64,000 nucleotides of DNA from Shinella sp. SUS2 (GCF_001262505.1 NZ_KQ410732.1:62001-126000); one strand, 5' to 3'; positions 1 to 9,725 are shown, numbered from the stretch's first letter. The notes: generated by a model from the sequence alone, not told the origin. Numbers and translations: made by a program.

Positions 1-65
1 GGTGTCTTCTTGTTTTCCTGCTGCGGCTTCCGGCGTTCGAATTTCAGAACATTGTTGTCGTTCAT
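1..65 (-). CDS. Hypothetical protein, N-terminal fragment cut by window edge
   Basis: An ATG on the minus strand at 65-63 opens a frame that runs off the window start, giving MNDNNVLKFERRKPQQENKK. A good ribosome binding site (GGAGG) lies about 6 bases upstream of the ATG, which is the main reason to call it. The visible part is hydrophilic and basic, with no signal peptide. It lies 119 bp downstream of the GntR gene in the same direction. I do not recognise the family from 21 residues. Confidence 0.5.
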   Translation of the reverse strand, partial: MNDNNVLKFERRKPQQENKKT

Positions 66-184
66 GGCATCCTCCGGTGCGCGGGCTTGGCAGTCGCCGA
101 GAGCTTTACCGGCGATCTGCCCCTTTCTGCAAGCGCTCACCAAAGAAGAATACCGGTCGGGTTGTCGAGGGAAACCCGGTGCCG

Positions 185-871
185 TCAACTCGCCCTCCGC
201 GCGGCGCCCATCTGTTCGAAATGCATCTGCCCGAGATGGCCCGTGCCGTCGCGGATGTCGGCGGCGATGGCCGCCTTGAGCGCGTCGGGATTGCGCGCGA
301 CGATGGCGGCGAGCGCTTCGGCGTGGCGGTCGATCTGGTAGGTGGCGGAAAGGGTTTCGCCCGCCCGGCGCATGAAGGGCGCAAGGCGCAGCCAGAGGGA
401 TTCGATCAGCGGCAGCATCACCGTGCCCGGCCGGGCCTCGTAGAGGCAGCGGTGGAAATCGAAATTCGCCTCCACGAGGCGGCCGAAATCGCGCCGTGCC
501 AGTGCCTCGTCGGCCTGCTGGTCGAAGGCGCGCAGGCGCGCGAGTCGGGCCTCGTCGATGAAGGGCATGGCGCGTTCGGCGGCGCGGGTTTCGAGCGCGA
601 TGCGGGCCTCCAGCACCTCTTCGAAGCGCTGCGGATCGATGTCCGGCACGCGGACGCGGCGATTATCGAGCAGTTCCAGCGCGCCGTCGGCAACCAGCCT
701 GTGCAGCGCCTCGCGCACCGGCATGGCGCTGACGCCGAGGGATTCGGCCAAGCCGTTGATCGTCACCGGATCGCCCGGCTCGAACTGGCCCGTCATGACG
801 GCCCGCCGCAGCACGCGGTAGACCCATTGCTTGGCGGATTCGGACGCTTCGCGACCGGCAGCAACCAGCAT
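185..871 (-). CDS. GntR-family transcriptional regulator, FCD (FadR-type) subfamily
   Basis: This 228-residue protein has the usual length and layout of FadR/FCD regulators. A winged helix occupies roughly residues 15-80 and contains the recognition segment with SVSAMPVREALHRL-type spacing (here LGVSAMPVREALHRL). An all-alpha FCD ligand domain follows at roughly 90-215, with the D..H..H-type metal positions typical of the fold (NFDFHRCLY, IDRHAEAL). It is divergent from the ABC importer at 1129-3951, with about 257 bp between them and a perfect dyad at 1001-1022, so it probably controls that operon. The ligand is unknown. FCD regulators usually sense organic or amino acids, so a breakdown product of the imported compound is a reasonable inference. 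Confidence 0.88.
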   Translation of the reverse strand: MLVAAGREASESAKQWVYRVLRRAVMTGQFEPGDPVTINGLAESLGVSAMPVREALHRLVADGALELLDNRRVRVPDIDPQRFEEVLEARIALETRAAERAMPFIDEARLARLRAFDQQADEALARRDFGRLVEANFDFHRCLYEARPGTVMLPLIESLWLRLAPFMRRAGETLSATYQIDRHAEALAAIVARNPDALKAAIAADIRDGTGHLGQMHFEQMGAARRAS

Positions 872-1000
872 GCGGAAACCCTCCCCTCTGTCGACCCGGC
901 CTCTGCCGGCTTATCGTCTCTGGGCTGAATTCTGCGACCCTTGCACGCAAGGCGGATAAAATCGCAAAGCTCAAAATCACCCTTTACAGATTTGATCAAA

Positions 1001-1022
1001 TTATGATTTGTTGTGATCATAA
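1001..1022. promoter_or_regulatory. Candidate GntR operator (perfect dyad)
   Basis: The arms TTATGAT and ATCATAA are perfect reverse complements separated by 8 bases. They sit in the AT-rich centre of the divergent region between the GntR gene and the first importer operon. The position fits an operator for the adjacent GntR protein; binding itself is inferred. Confidence 0.5.
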
Positions 1023-1128
1023 GCAAGATAAGCCTATCACATAAGAACCGCGATCAGCGGTCGGACAGAGGACAGCCGGCGCTTTGGGCGGAGCACGCTC
1101 GGGCGGCCGGACGATAAACGGGGAACCG

Positions 1129-2229
1129 ATGACTGAGACCCGAACGACCGCGGCCCATGGCGGTGCCATCGGCATGCATGGCATCAAGAAATGGTTCGGC
1201 AATTTCCAGGCCGTCGACAATGTGACGCTGGATATCCGGTCGAATGAATTCTTCACCCTTCTCGGCCCTTCCGGCTGCGGCAAGACCACGCTCCTGCGTA
1301 TGATCGCCGGCTTCGAGCTGCCGACCGAAGGACAGGTCCTGCTCGATGGCGTGGATATTTCCAGCCTTCTGCCGAACCAGCGGCCCGTCAACACGGTCTT
1401 CCAGAACTATGCCCTCTTCCCGCACCTGACGGTGGCCGAGAACATCGGTTTCGGCCTCAAGATGCTGGGCAAGCCTCGCTCGGAAATCGACAGCGTCGTC
1501 AAGGACATGCTGAAGCTTGTCCATCTGGATGGGCGAGGCGACAATCCGGTCACCCAGCTTTCCGGCGGCCAGCAGCAGCGCGTGGCGCTCGCCCGGGCTC
1601 TCGCGCCGCAACCGAAGGTGCTGCTGCTCGACGAGCCGCTTTCCGCGCTCGACCTGAAACTGCGCAAGTCCATGCAGATGGAGCTGAAGCGCCTCCAGAC
1701 CGAAACCGGCATTACCTTCGTCTTCGTCACGCATGACCAGGAGGAAGCGCTCACCATGTCCGATCGCATCGCCGTCATGTCGACGGGCACGGTGCGCCAG
1801 GTGGGCTCGCCCTGGGATATCTACGACCGTCCGGCCGAACGTTTCGTGGCCGACTTCATCGGCGAGACGAATTTCCTTTCGGCCGAGGTCGTTGCGGTTT
1901 CCGGCGACCGGGCCCGCGTGCGGCTCTCCTCCGGCGCGGAGATCCCGGCGACCTTCCCGGCCGACCTGACGCCCGGCGGCAAGGTGACGGTTGTCGTCCG
2001 TCCCGAACATGCCCAGGTCGCAGCCCCCTCGCCGTCTTCGGTGTTGCGCGGCACCATCCACGAAATCGTCTATCTCGGCACGGACACGCATTTCCACATT
2101 CGCCTCGAGGACGGCACGACCTTCACCGTGCGCCAGCAGAATGCCCGCAGCGGGTCCTGCGGCTTTTCGAAGGACGAGGTGGTCGGCATCAGCCTCAGCG
2201 ACGACGTCGCCCAGATCTTGAGGGATTGA
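1129..2229 (+). CDS. ABC importer ATP-binding protein, spermidine/putrescine (PotA) type
   Basis: This 366-residue ATPase powers import through the two permeases that follow. Walker [10 protein letters not shown] is at about residues 46-54, the signature [15 protein letters not shown] near 143, and Walker [12 protein letters not shown] near 165 followed by the H-loop ([10 protein letters not shown]). A C-terminal TOBE region (about 270-350) is typical of PotA/FbpC-type subunits. I chose the ATG at 1129, preceded by a GGGGAA site, over an in-frame ATG at 1084 because homologues begin close to the ATPase core. It is first in a run with two permeases and a binding protein. Polyamine-type substrate is inferred from family; the exact ligand is not visible. 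Confidence 0.92.
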   Translation: MTETRTTAAHGGAIGMHGIKKWFGNFQAVDNVTLDIRSNEFFTLLGPSGCGKTTLLRMIAGFELPTEGQVLLDGVDISSLLPNQRPVNTVFQNYALFPHLTVAENIGFGLKMLGKPRSEIDSVVKDMLKLVHLDGRGDNPVTQLSGGQQQRVALARALAPQPKVLLLDEPLSALDLKLRKSMQMELKRLQTETGITFVFVTHDQEEALTMSDRIAVMSTGTVRQVGSPWDIYDRPAERFVADFIGETNFLSAEVVAVSGDRARVRLSSGAEIPATFPADLTPGGKVTVVVRPEHAQVAAPSPSSVLRGTIHEIVYLGTDTHFHIRLEDGTTFTVRQQNARSGSCGFSKDEVVGISLSDDVAQILRD

Positions 2230-2231
2230 CG

Positions 2232-3155
2232 ATGAGCGGCGCACAGCAGGCCGCTCTCGCGGCGCAGAAAAAGGACATCCGCTCCCGCTGGCTGCTCAGC
2301 ACGCCGGCCCTGCTCATCATCTTCTTTGCGGCCGTCGGCCCGCTGCTCGTGATGCTGCTCTACTCCTTCATGGCGAAGGGCGACTATGGTGATGTCAAGT
2401 TCGGGGAGTTCTCGCTCGACGGCTGGGTCTCGGTCTTCTTCCAGCGCGACATATTCGACGATACGCTCGGGCTTGCGGATGCGCATCTGTCGATCATCTG
2501 GCGCTCGCTCCAGCTGTCGTTCTTCACGACGCTCCTCACCCTGATCCTCGGCTTTCCGACCGCTTACTTCATCGCGACGCGCCCGGCGCATACCCGTGAG
2601 ATCTGGGTCTTCCTGGTGACGATCCCGTTCTGGACCAACCTTCTGATCCGCACTTTCGCCATGCAGCAGGTCATTCGCAACGAAGGTCTGCTCAACAACG
2701 CCCTGATCTGGCTCGGCGTGATCGATTCCCCCCTGCAGATCATGTACACGGACACCGCCAACCTGCTCGGCATGACCTATGTCTACCTGCCGCTCATGGT
2801 GCTGCCGCTCTATGCCTCGATCGAGAAGCTCGATTTCCGGCTGGTGGAGGCGGGCTACGATCTCTATGCGAGCCGCCTGCAGGTCCTGCGCGGCATCGTG
2901 ATCCCGCTGGTGAAGCCCGGCATCATCGCCGGCTCCATCCTCGTCTTCATTCCCTCGCTCGGTGCCTACGTCATTCCGCGCGTGCTCGGCGGCGGCAAGA
3001 ACATGATGCTCGGCAACCTCATCGAGATGCAGTTCGGATCGGGCCGCAACTGGCCGCTCGGCGCCGCCATGTCTATCACCCTGATGGCGCTGGTGATGGT
3101 TGCGCTGATCTTCTACGTGCGCAATGCCTCGCGGGGAGGTTCGAGCCATGTTTAA
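2232..3155 (+). CDS. ABC importer permease, PotB type
   Basis: This inner-membrane permease of about 307 residues has six predicted hydrophobic segments. The first starts near residue 23 (LLSTPALLIIFFAAVGPLLV). The cytoplasmic EAA-type loop is seen in VEAGYDLYASRLQVLRGIVIP near residue 215. The ATG at 2232 is just downstream of the ATPase stop; an in-frame TTG at 2226 overlaps that stop and would add two residues. It should pair with the next permease as a heterodimer. The long periplasmic loop after the first segment (around residues 50-90) is a family feature. Confidence 0.9.
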   Translation: MSGAQQAALAAQKKDIRSRWLLSTPALLIIFFAAVGPLLVMLLYSFMAKGDYGDVKFGEFSLDGWVSVFFQRDIFDDTLGLADAHLSIIWRSLQLSFFTTLLTLILGFPTAYFIATRPAHTREIWVFLVTIPFWTNLLIRTFAMQQVIRNEGLLNNALIWLGVIDSPLQIMYTDTANLLGMTYVYLPLMVLPLYASIEKLDFRLVEAGYDLYASRLQVLRGIVIPLVKPGIIAGSILVFIPSLGAYVIPRVLGGGKNMMLGNLIEMQFGSGRNWPLGAAMSITLMALVMVALIFYVRNASRGGSSHV

Positions 3156-3951
3156 ATCGCATTTCGACATCCGCTCGCAGCCTGGTTTCGGGCTCATCAC
3201 CCTCTTCACCTTCTTCGCGCTTTACCTGCCGATCGCCGCGCTGGTCATCTACTCCTTCAACGGGGCGGAATCCCTGTCGCGCTGGGATGGTTTCTCGGCA
3301 CGCTGGTTCGTCGCCGCCTGGCAGAACGCGGCCGTTCAGGACGCGGCCATCCGCTCGCTGATCATCGCGGTCTGGGCCGCTCTCCTTGCCACGATCGCCG
3401 CCACCATGGCGGCTCTCGCGACGACGCGCACGACGCCCTATCGCGGCCTCACCTTCAAGTATGCGCTCATCAACCAGCCGCTGATGGTACCGGAGATCGT
3501 GACAGCCGTGGCGCTGCTCATCGTCTTCTCGCGCATCAAGGTCTGGACCGGCTATTCGGGGCTCGGTTACCTGATCGTCGCACATACCGCCTTCTGCATT
3601 CCCTTCGCCTACCTGCCCATCCGTGCCCGGCTGGAGAGCATGGACCTGACGCTGGAGCGGGCGGCGGCCGACCTTTATGCCTCGCGCTGGCAGACCTTCC
3701 GGCATGTGACCCTGCCGCTGCTGCGCCCGGCGGTCATCGCTGGCTTCATGTTGTCCTTCGTCATCTCCCTGGATGACGTCGTCATCACGGAATTCGTGAA
3801 ATCCGGTGGTCAGGATACCCTGCCGACCTACATGCTGGGACAGCTCCGGCGCGAGACGACACCCGAGATCAATGCCATCGCCACGGTCTTCCTGGCGCTT
3901 TCGACGGCACTCGTCGTGATCTTCTTCTTCATCAACCGAAAAAAACAGTAA
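3148..3951 (+). CDS. ABC importer permease, PotC type
   Basis: This second permease has about 267 residues and six hydrophobic segments. Its EAA-type loop reads ERAAADLYASRWQTFRHVTLP near residue 180. The ATG at 3148 is favoured over one at 3124 because a GGGGAGG ribosome site at 3132-3138 fits the later codon. The start overlaps the end of the preceding permease by 8 bases, which suggests translational coupling. It forms the transmembrane pore with the PotB-type partner. Confidence 0.9.
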   Translation: MFKSHFDIRSQPGFGLITLFTFFALYLPIAALVIYSFNGAESLSRWDGFSARWFVAAWQNAAVQDAAIRSLIIAVWAALLATIAATMAALATTRTTPYRGLTFKYALINQPLMVPEIVTAVALLIVFSRIKVWTGYSGLGYLIVAHTAFCIPFAYLPIRARLESMDLTLERAAADLYASRWQTFRHVTLPLLRPAVIAGFMLSFVISLDDVVITEFVKSGGQDTLPTYMLGQLRRETTPEINAIATVFLALSTALVVIFFFINRKKQ

Positions 3952-3987
3952 TCATCTCGACGAACAAACGACAGAGAGGAACAGAGA

Positions 3988-5028
3988 ATGAAAATGAAAT
4001 GGATGACGACGACCGCGACGGCGGCCATTGCCATGCTGGCGACGGCAGGTGCCGCCTCGGCAGCGGGCGAGCTCAATATCTACAACTGGGGTGACTATAC
4101 CAACCCGGAGCTGATCAAGAAGTTCGAGGCGAAGTTCGACGTCAAAGTGACGGTCACGGACTATGATTCGAACGACACGGCACTTGCCAAGGTCCGCGCC
4201 GGCGGCCACGGCTTCGACATCGTCGTACCGTCGGCGAACTACGTGCAGATCTGGGTCAAGGAAGGCCTGCTGCAGGAAGCCCGTCCGGACCAGATGGAGA
4301 ACTTCAAGAATGTCGATACGCGCTGGGTCGACGTGCCGTGGGATCCGGGCCGTCACTACACCGTTCCGTGGCAGTGGGGCCTGACCGGCATTGGCGTCAA
4401 CGCTTCCGTCTACAAGGGCGACATCAACACCTCGGCGATCTTCCTGGATCCGCCGGCGGAACTTGCCGGCAAGATCAACGTCGCGCCGGAAATGAACGAC
4501 GTGCTCTTCGCCACCATCAAGTACTTCGGCGGCGAATGGTGCACGATGGACAAGGACGTGCTGCGCAAGGTCCGCGACAAGCTCGTCGAGGCGAAGACGA
4601 AATGGCTCGCCATGGACTACAGCGTGACCGAGAAGCTGCCGGCCGGCGACTATGCCGCCGTCTACTACTGGAACGGTGCCATCATGCGCTCGCGCCTGAA
4701 GAACGCCGACATCAAGTTCGGTTACCCGAAGGAAGGTTTCCCCTACTTCATGGACAGCGTCGCGCTGCTGAAGGATGCGAAGAACACCGAGAATGCCAAG
4801 CTGTTCATGAACTTCATCATGGATCCGGAAAACGCGGCCCTGATCTCCGCCTTCGCCAAGTATTCCAACGGCATCAAGGGTTCCGAAAAGTTCCTGCCGG
4901 CGGAAATGCAGAATGCACCGGAACTGGTCGTGCCGGCTGAATTCGAGCCTGCAGGCCAATTCCTTGCAAGCTGCGAACCGGATGTGCAGCAGCTCTACAC
5001 GAAGATCTGGACCGAACTGCAGAAGTAA
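3988..5028 (+). CDS. Periplasmic substrate-binding protein, PotD/PotF type
   Basis: This 346-residue protein captures the cargo for the upstream permeases. A Sec signal peptide covers about residues 1-25 and ends in AGAASA. The mature protein opens with GELNIYNWGDYTNPELIKKF, the hallmark start of spermidine/putrescine-binding proteins. A GAGAGGAACAGAGA ribosome site precedes the ATG. Gene order ATPase-permease-permease-binding protein matches potABCD. The acidic and aromatic residues around the cleft (for example DIVVPSANYV, YYWNGA) fit a cationic amine ligand, but specificity is not proven. A strong hairpin follows the gene. Confidence 0.92.
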   Translation: MKMKWMTTTATAAIAMLATAGAASAAGELNIYNWGDYTNPELIKKFEAKFDVKVTVTDYDSNDTALAKVRAGGHGFDIVVPSANYVQIWVKEGLLQEARPDQMENFKNVDTRWVDVPWDPGRHYTVPWQWGLTGIGVNASVYKGDINTSAIFLDPPAELAGKINVAPEMNDVLFATIKYFGGEWCTMDKDVLRKVRDKLVEAKTKWLAMDYSVTEKLPAGDYAAVYYWNGAIMRSRLKNADIKFGYPKEGFPYFMDSVALLKDAKNTENAKLFMNFIMDPENAALISAFAKYSNGIKGSEKFLPAEMQNAPELVVPAEFEPAGQFLASCEPDVQQLYTKIWTELQK

Positions 5029-5061
5029 GCGGCAAGGCCGCGAAAACCGAGGACAGCTGGA

Positions 5062-5088
5062 CGCGGGAAGGCTTTGCGCCTTCCCGCG
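5062..5088 (+). terminator. Strong hairpin after the binding-protein gene
   Basis: Perfect 11-bp arms (5062-5072 and 5078-5088, CGCGGGAAGGC and its complement) flank a 5-base loop. There is no U-tract, so it looks more like a partial terminator or 3' stabiliser separating the binding-protein message from the downstream hydrolase genes. Confidence 0.55.
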
Positions 5089-5105
5089 CTTCGGTTGGAT
5101 ATGTC

Positions 5106-6287
5106 ATGATCAAGACGTTCAAGGACGAGCACGGCTTTGCCCGTGCGGATGTTACACTCGCCAACTGGCGCACTGCCCCCTATAGCCGCTGGACCTTCCA
5201 GAATGTCCGCGATCTCGTGCCGACGGCGGTGATTGCGGCAGAGGTGCCGGCCGCCGAAGCGCCGCTTCCCAGCGACGCCTTTCTCGATGCGGCGATGGAG
5301 ACAGGCCTAGCCGGTGCCGCGAGCGCCCGCGCCTTCCTCGACTTCGCCCATACAGACGCCTTCGTAATGATGCGCCGGGGCGAGATCGTCGCGGAATATT
5401 ACGCACCGCATGCCGATCCGGATGCGCCGCACCTTGTCTTCTCCATCTCGAAGTCGCTGACGGCCGTCGTCTCCGGCATCCTGGAGGCGGACGGACTGAT
5501 CGATCCCGACCGGCCGGTGACGGATTACCTGCCGGAGGCCAAGGGCAGCGTCTATGGCGACTGCACCTATCGCGACGTGCTCGACATGCGCGTCAGCCTG
5601 GATTTCGAGGAAGCCTATCTCGACCCGCACGGCGCCTTCGCGCGCTATCGCCGCGCCATGCTCTGGAACCCGCCGGAGCCGAACATTGCGCCGGAAACGC
5701 TCGCCTCCTTCCTCGTAACCCTCGAGAAGGCCGAGCGGCCGCATGGCGGGCCGTTCTACTATGCCTCGCCGAATGCCGATCTCCTCGGCGTCGTCATCGA
5801 GCGCGTCACCGGCGCTCGTTTTGCCGACCTCACCTCCGATCTTCTCTGGAAGCCGATGGGTGCCAAGGGCAATGCCAACATCACGGTGGACGCGATCGGC
5901 ACGCCGCGCACCGCGGGCGGCGTTTCCATGACGGCGCGCGACCTTGCCCGTCTTGGTGAACTGCTGCGGAACCACGGCGTGCGCAACGGCCGGCAGATCG
6001 TGCCGGAAGGCTGGATCCGCGACATGCAGGAGAACGGCGACCGGGAGGCCTGGCAGCAGGGCCGCAATGTCGACCTGCCGAACGGGCGCTACCGCAGCCA
6101 GTGGTACCAGTCGGGTGAAGCCGATGGTGCCTTCTGCGCGATCGGTATCCACGGCCAGTGGCTCTATGTCGATCCGAGCACCGAGACCGTCATCGTCAAG
6201 CTCTCCTCCCAGCCGGAGCCGCTGGGCGACGAGGAGAACCAGGACAATTTCACGTTCTTCCGGGCGCTTTGCCGCCGGGCAATCTGA
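5106..6287 (+). CDS. Serine hydrolase, class C beta-lactamase/penicillin-binding fold
   Basis: This 393-residue protein belongs to the beta-lactamase-like family (PF00144) that includes esterases, carboxypeptidases and NylB-type amide hydrolases. The nucleophile motif SISK is at residues 113-116, and a tyrosine motif region YASPN is at about 219-223. No signal peptide is evident, so a cytoplasmic location is likely. The length and lack of export resemble 6-aminohexanoate-oligomer hydrolases more than true beta-lactamases. It sits between a polyamine-type importer and an amidohydrolase, so an amide or ester cleavage step on the imported compound is an inference from context. The ribosome site is weak. 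Confidence 0.82.
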   Translation: MIKTFKDEHGFARADVTLANWRTAPYSRWTFQNVRDLVPTAVIAAEVPAAEAPLPSDAFLDAAMETGLAGAASARAFLDFAHTDAFVMMRRGEIVAEYYAPHADPDAPHLVFSISKSLTAVVSGILEADGLIDPDRPVTDYLPEAKGSVYGDCTYRDVLDMRVSLDFEEAYLDPHGAFARYRRAMLWNPPEPNIAPETLASFLVTLEKAERPHGGPFYYASPNADLLGVVIERVTGARFADLTSDLLWKPMGAKGNANITVDAIGTPRTAGGVSMTARDLARLGELLRNHGVRNGRQIVPEGWIRDMQENGDREAWQQGRNVDLPNGRYRSQWYQSGEADGAFCAIGIHGQWLYVDPSTETVIVKLSSQPEPLGDEENQDNFTFFRALCRRAI

Positions 6288-6307
6288 ACGCATTTCAAGG
6301 ATACGCC

Positions 6308-7978
6308 ATGCAGACGGAAGCGAGCTTTATCATCCGCAATGCGCGGGTGCTGACCATGGACGCGGCGAACCCGCGGGCGAATGCGGTCGCCATTGCCGGA
6401 AACCGCATCCTGGCCGTCGGCTCCGAAGCGGAGATCGATGCCTTTTCGGGGCCCGACACCCATGTGATCGACGCCAAGGGCGGGACTGTCCTGCCCGGCT
6501 TCAACGAAGCGCACATGCACATTTTCGGCGGTTCGGCCGAACTCACCGAATTGTCGCTGGCCGGCGTCAAGGGATTTGACGCCCTCGAAAAGGCCGTGAA
6601 AGGCTATGCCGCCGACTATCCGGAGCGCCAGCTCCTCATCGCGCAGCAGGCGGACTACACGATCCTCTCTGACGACGAGCGCATGACGCGGCATCATCTC
6701 GACCGGATCCTGCCCGACCGCGCGCTCCTGATCGTCGCGCCCGACCACCACACCGCCTGGGCCAATACGACGGCGCTCAGGATGGGCGGCATCCTGGAGG
6801 GGCGGGATGTCGGCGTCGGCAACGAGATCGTCATGGCCGACGATGGTCTCGCGATCGGTGAACTGCGCGAGAGCAACGCCATCCGCCCCATTTCCGCCTT
6901 CGGCGAGACCGGCGGGCGCGAAATGCTCGGTGTCGGCACCGGCGGCGACCCGGAGCATGTGACGGCGGAAGAGCGTGCCGGCGATATCGAGGTCATCAAG
7001 CGGGGCCTTGCCTATGTGGCTTCGCTCGGCATTACCTCGCTGCAGAACATGGACGGCAGCCTCTACCAGCTTGAAATGCTCGACGAGATCGAGCGTACGG
7101 TGGGTCTGCCGGTGCGCGTGCGCATGCCCTTCCACATGAAGAATTTCATGCCGCTCTCGGATCTCGAGACGAAGGCGGCCGTGTGGCGTGACCGCTTCAA
7201 CAACGATCGCCTGCGCTGCGATTTCGTCAAGCTCTTCATGGACGGCGTGACGGAATCGGGCACCGCCGTCTTCATCGACGACTATGCACACCAGCCTGGC
7301 TGGAAGGGCGACCCGCTGTTCTCGCAGGAACACTTCGACAGCATCGCGATTGCCGCCGACAAGCTGGGCCTGCCGGTGGCGGTTCACGCCATCGGCGACG
7401 GCGCCGTGCGCATGGTGCTTGATGGCTACGAGGCCGCCATCAAGGCGAACGGCAAGCGCGACAGCCGCAACCGCATCGAACATATCGAGGTCGTGCATCC
7501 CGACGATATCGGACGTTTCAAGGAACTCGGCACCGTCGCCTCGATGCAGCCGACCCATCCGCCGGGCAGCGCCGGCCTGCCGGTCGAGCCCTACCTCTCC
7601 TACATCGGCGAAGACCGCTGGCCCTATGCTTTCGCCTGGCGCACGCTGGTCGATGCCGGGGCGGAGATCGTCTTCGCCACGGATTGGCCGGTTTCCCCGC
7701 TCGACCCGATGAACTGCATCGAATGCGCCATGACGCGTGGTCTCTGGAAGGAGGGCCTGAAGGACGAACGGCTCTCGCTGGCCGAGACGCTGGCCGCCTA
7801 TACGAAGAATGGCGCCTGGGTCGAGTTCATGGAAGACCGCAAGGGCATGCTGAAGGCGGGCTATCTCGCGGATGTCGTCGTGCTCTCGGACAATGTCGAG
7901 GCGGCCGAGCACGGGAAGCTCGCCGCGATCCGCCCTGTCACGACGATTTGCGACGGCCGCATCACCTTTCAGGCCTGA
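6308..7978 (+). CDS. Amidohydrolase family protein (YtcJ-like, Amidohydro_3)
   Basis: This 556-residue metal-dependent hydrolase begins with the composite beta-sandwich segment FIIRNARVLTMDAANPRANA. The metal-binding motif variant EAHMHIFG lies near residue 70, and a second histidine cluster (PVAVHAIGDGAVRM, RIEHIEVVHPDD) is in the middle of the barrel. A late aspartate (FATDWPVSPLDP) is the usual catalytic position. The ATG at 6308 has an AAGGA site and follows the serine hydrolase by 20 bp; upstream in-frame codons overlap that gene and are unlikely. YtcJ-like enzymes hydrolyse cyclic or linear amides and formamides. A role in processing imported cargo is inferred. Confidence 0.87.
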   Translation: MQTEASFIIRNARVLTMDAANPRANAVAIAGNRILAVGSEAEIDAFSGPDTHVIDAKGGTVLPGFNEAHMHIFGGSAELTELSLAGVKGFDALEKAVKGYAADYPERQLLIAQQADYTILSDDERMTRHHLDRILPDRALLIVAPDHHTAWANTTALRMGGILEGRDVGVGNEIVMADDGLAIGELRESNAIRPISAFGETGGREMLGVGTGGDPEHVTAEERAGDIEVIKRGLAYVASLGITSLQNMDGSLYQLEMLDEIERTVGLPVRVRMPFHMKNFMPLSDLETKAAVWRDRFNNDRLRCDFVKLFMDGVTESGTAVFIDDYAHQPGWKGDPLFSQEHFDSIAIAADKLGLPVAVHAIGDGAVRMVLDGYEAAIKANGKRDSRNRIEHIEVVHPDDIGRFKELGTVASMQPTHPPGSAGLPVEPYLSYIGEDRWPYAFAWRTLVDAGAEIVFATDWPVSPLDPMNCIECAMTRGLWKEGLKDERLSLAETLAAYTKNGAWVEFMEDRKGMLKAGYLADVVVLSDNVEAAEHGKLAAIRPVTTICDGRITFQA

Positions 7979-8058
7979 GCGGAGGGCGGCCGTGAAAGGC
8001 TCTATCCGCTAGGGGAAATCTGTGCGATAGGCCGGGCGATCATTCGTCCGGTCTTTCT

Positions 8059-8937
8059 ATGTATCTCGCCGAAATCCTTGCCCTTTGCGCCGCCATCTGC
8101 ATTGCGATGAGCAGCATGCTCGTTGGCGAATTGCGCGGCCGCCTACCGCTTCTCGATCTCGCGCGCCTGCAGATGGGCACCGCCTTTTTCATGACGGCCG
8201 CTGTATCCCTCGCCGTCGATGGCTGGCGCACGATAGGGCTCTGGCAGCTCGGTTTTCTTGCCGTTTCCAGCCTTTTCGGCATCATCATCGCGAGCACGAC
8301 CTATTTCGCGGCGATCTATACCGCCGGCCCTCGCACCACGGCCTTGCTCTTCTCGCTCACCGCACCCTTTGCCGTCCTGTTCGGTTACCTTTTCCTCGGG
8401 GAAACGATAGACGGCCAGCAAGGAGCCGGTATCGCTTGCGTTCTCCTGGGGATCTTGCTCGCGATCGGTGCTCGGGGTACGGCGAAATCCAAAGGAACCG
8501 AGCGGGTCTCGTGGCTCGGTATCGTACTGGGCGTCGTTACGGCGCTTGGCCAGGCGCTCGGAAGCCTTGCTGCTCGTCCCGCGATGGCGGCCGGGGCCGA
8601 ACCCTTCACGGCAATGGCCGTGCGCTCCGGGATTGCGGCCCTGTTCTTCCTGCTTCTCATGGCGGTTCCGCATCCGGCGGTAAAGCCGGCGGCGCAGATC
8701 GGAAAAAGGTCGCTGAGCCTTGCGGTCGGCTCTGCTTTCTTCGGTGTGGGCCTGGGCATGTCGCTGCTGATGGCCGCCTTGGCACATGGCAGCGTCGGCA
8801 TCGTCTCGACGCTGTCTTCGATGACGCCGGTCGTGATCCTGCCCATGATCTGGGCCCGTACCGGCGCCGTGCCGCCGCCGCTGGCATGGCTGGGCGCGGC
8901 GCTGGCGGTCGCCGGAACGGCTCTGATCAGCCTTTAG
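8059..8937 (+). CDS. EamA-family (DMT) transporter
   Basis: This 292-residue inner-membrane protein has ten predicted hydrophobic helices arranged as two EamA repeats (about residues 4-140 and 150-290). Such proteins usually export amino acids or other metabolites. It lies 80 bp after the amidohydrolase on the same strand and may be the last gene of that operon. It ends 5 bp from the convergent nitrilase gene. The substrate cannot be read from sequence. Confidence 0.85.
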   Translation: MYLAEILALCAAICIAMSSMLVGELRGRLPLLDLARLQMGTAFFMTAAVSLAVDGWRTIGLWQLGFLAVSSLFGIIIASTTYFAAIYTAGPRTTALLFSLTAPFAVLFGYLFLGETIDGQQGAGIACVLLGILLAIGARGTAKSKGTERVSWLGIVLGVVTALGQALGSLAARPAMAAGAEPFTAMAVRSGIAALFFLLLMAVPHPAVKPAAQIGKRSLSLAVGSAFFGVGLGMSLLMAALAHGSVGIVSTLSSMTPVVILPMIWARTGAVPPPLAWLGAALAVAGTALISL

Positions 8938-8942
8938 GCGGT

Positions 8943-9725
8943 TCAGCCCTGACGCCCAAGATCGATGAGGTAGGTGTTTTCCGCGCGCGACTTCGCGTAA
9001 TCCTCGGGGCGGATTTCCGCGAAGAGCAGGGTTTCGCCCTCTGCCGGCGCTTCGGCGAGCAGCTTGCCGTCGGGCGCTGCGATGCGTGACAGGCCGGCAT
9101 AGGTGAAATGGTCGTCGGCGCCGCAATGGTTGATATAGGCGACGAAGACCTGGTTCTCGAAGGCGCGCACCTGGATCATGTGATTGGCGATGAAAGTGCC
9201 GGACGAGCCCTTCGGCAACGCCGTGGGCACGAGGACGAGATCGGCGCCGGCGAGCGCGAGACGCCGGACGTTTTCCGGAAACTCCACGTCGTAGCAGATC
9301 AGCATGCCGAGCCGGATGCCGCCGAGCTCCACCATGACGGAGGCAGGTGCGGCGGTGCGGAAGGCGGCGCGCTCGTAGTCGCCATAGAGATGAGACTTGC
9401 GGTAGACGGCGTTGGTACCGATGCCATCGGTAAAGAGCGCGCTGTTGTAGACATGCGTGCCGTCCTGTTCGGCAAAGCCCGCGACGATGGCAAGGGCGTT
9501 GTCGCGGGCGATCGCGCCGAGGCGCGTGGCAACGTCACCCGTTGCGGGGGATGCGAGACGGCTGAAGGCCGCCTCCCCTGCCCCATAGCCGGGAACGGCA
9601 AGTTCCGGCACGACGAGCAACCTGGCACCGCCGGCTGCCGCATCGGCGGCAGCTGCCGCGATGCGCTCGATATTGGCCTCGCCGTCGCCGGCAATGGCGT
9701 GCATCTGGAGGGCGGCGATCCGCAT
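8943..9725 (-). CDS. Carbon-nitrogen hydrolase (nitrilase superfamily) amidase
   Basis: This 260-residue protein carries the full Glu-Lys-Cys triad of the superfamily: E41 in VVPELAVPGYG, K110 in VYRKSHLYGDYE and C144 in MLICYDVEFPE. The length matches short-chain members such as omega-amidases, N-carbamoylputrescine amidase and R-amidases. A CAGGAG ribosome site precedes the ATG. It lies downstream of the second importer operon on the same strand but is separated by about 219 bp that include a dispersed palindromic repeat, so co-transcription is uncertain. Given the agmatinase and polyamine-type importer upstream, action on a carbamoyl or amide derivative of a polyamine is plausible but unproven. 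Confidence 0.87.
   Translation of the reverse strand: MRIAALQMHAIAGDGEANIERIAAAAADAAAGGARLLVVPELAVPGYGAGEAAFSRLASPATGDVATRLGAIARDNALAIVAGFAEQDGTHVYNSALFTDGIGTNAVYRKSHLYGDYERAAFRTAAPASVMVELGGIRLGMLICYDVEFPENVRRLALAGADLVLVPTALPKGSSGTFIANHMIQVRAFENQVFVAYINHCGADDHFTYAGLSRIAAPDGKLLAEAPAEGETLLFAEIRPEDYAKSRAENTYLIDLGRQG

Noticed and set aside
6164..7912. Long minus-strand frame opposite the amidohydrolase.
   Set aside because: No domain, no ribosome site, and the plus-strand gene carries metal-binding motifs.
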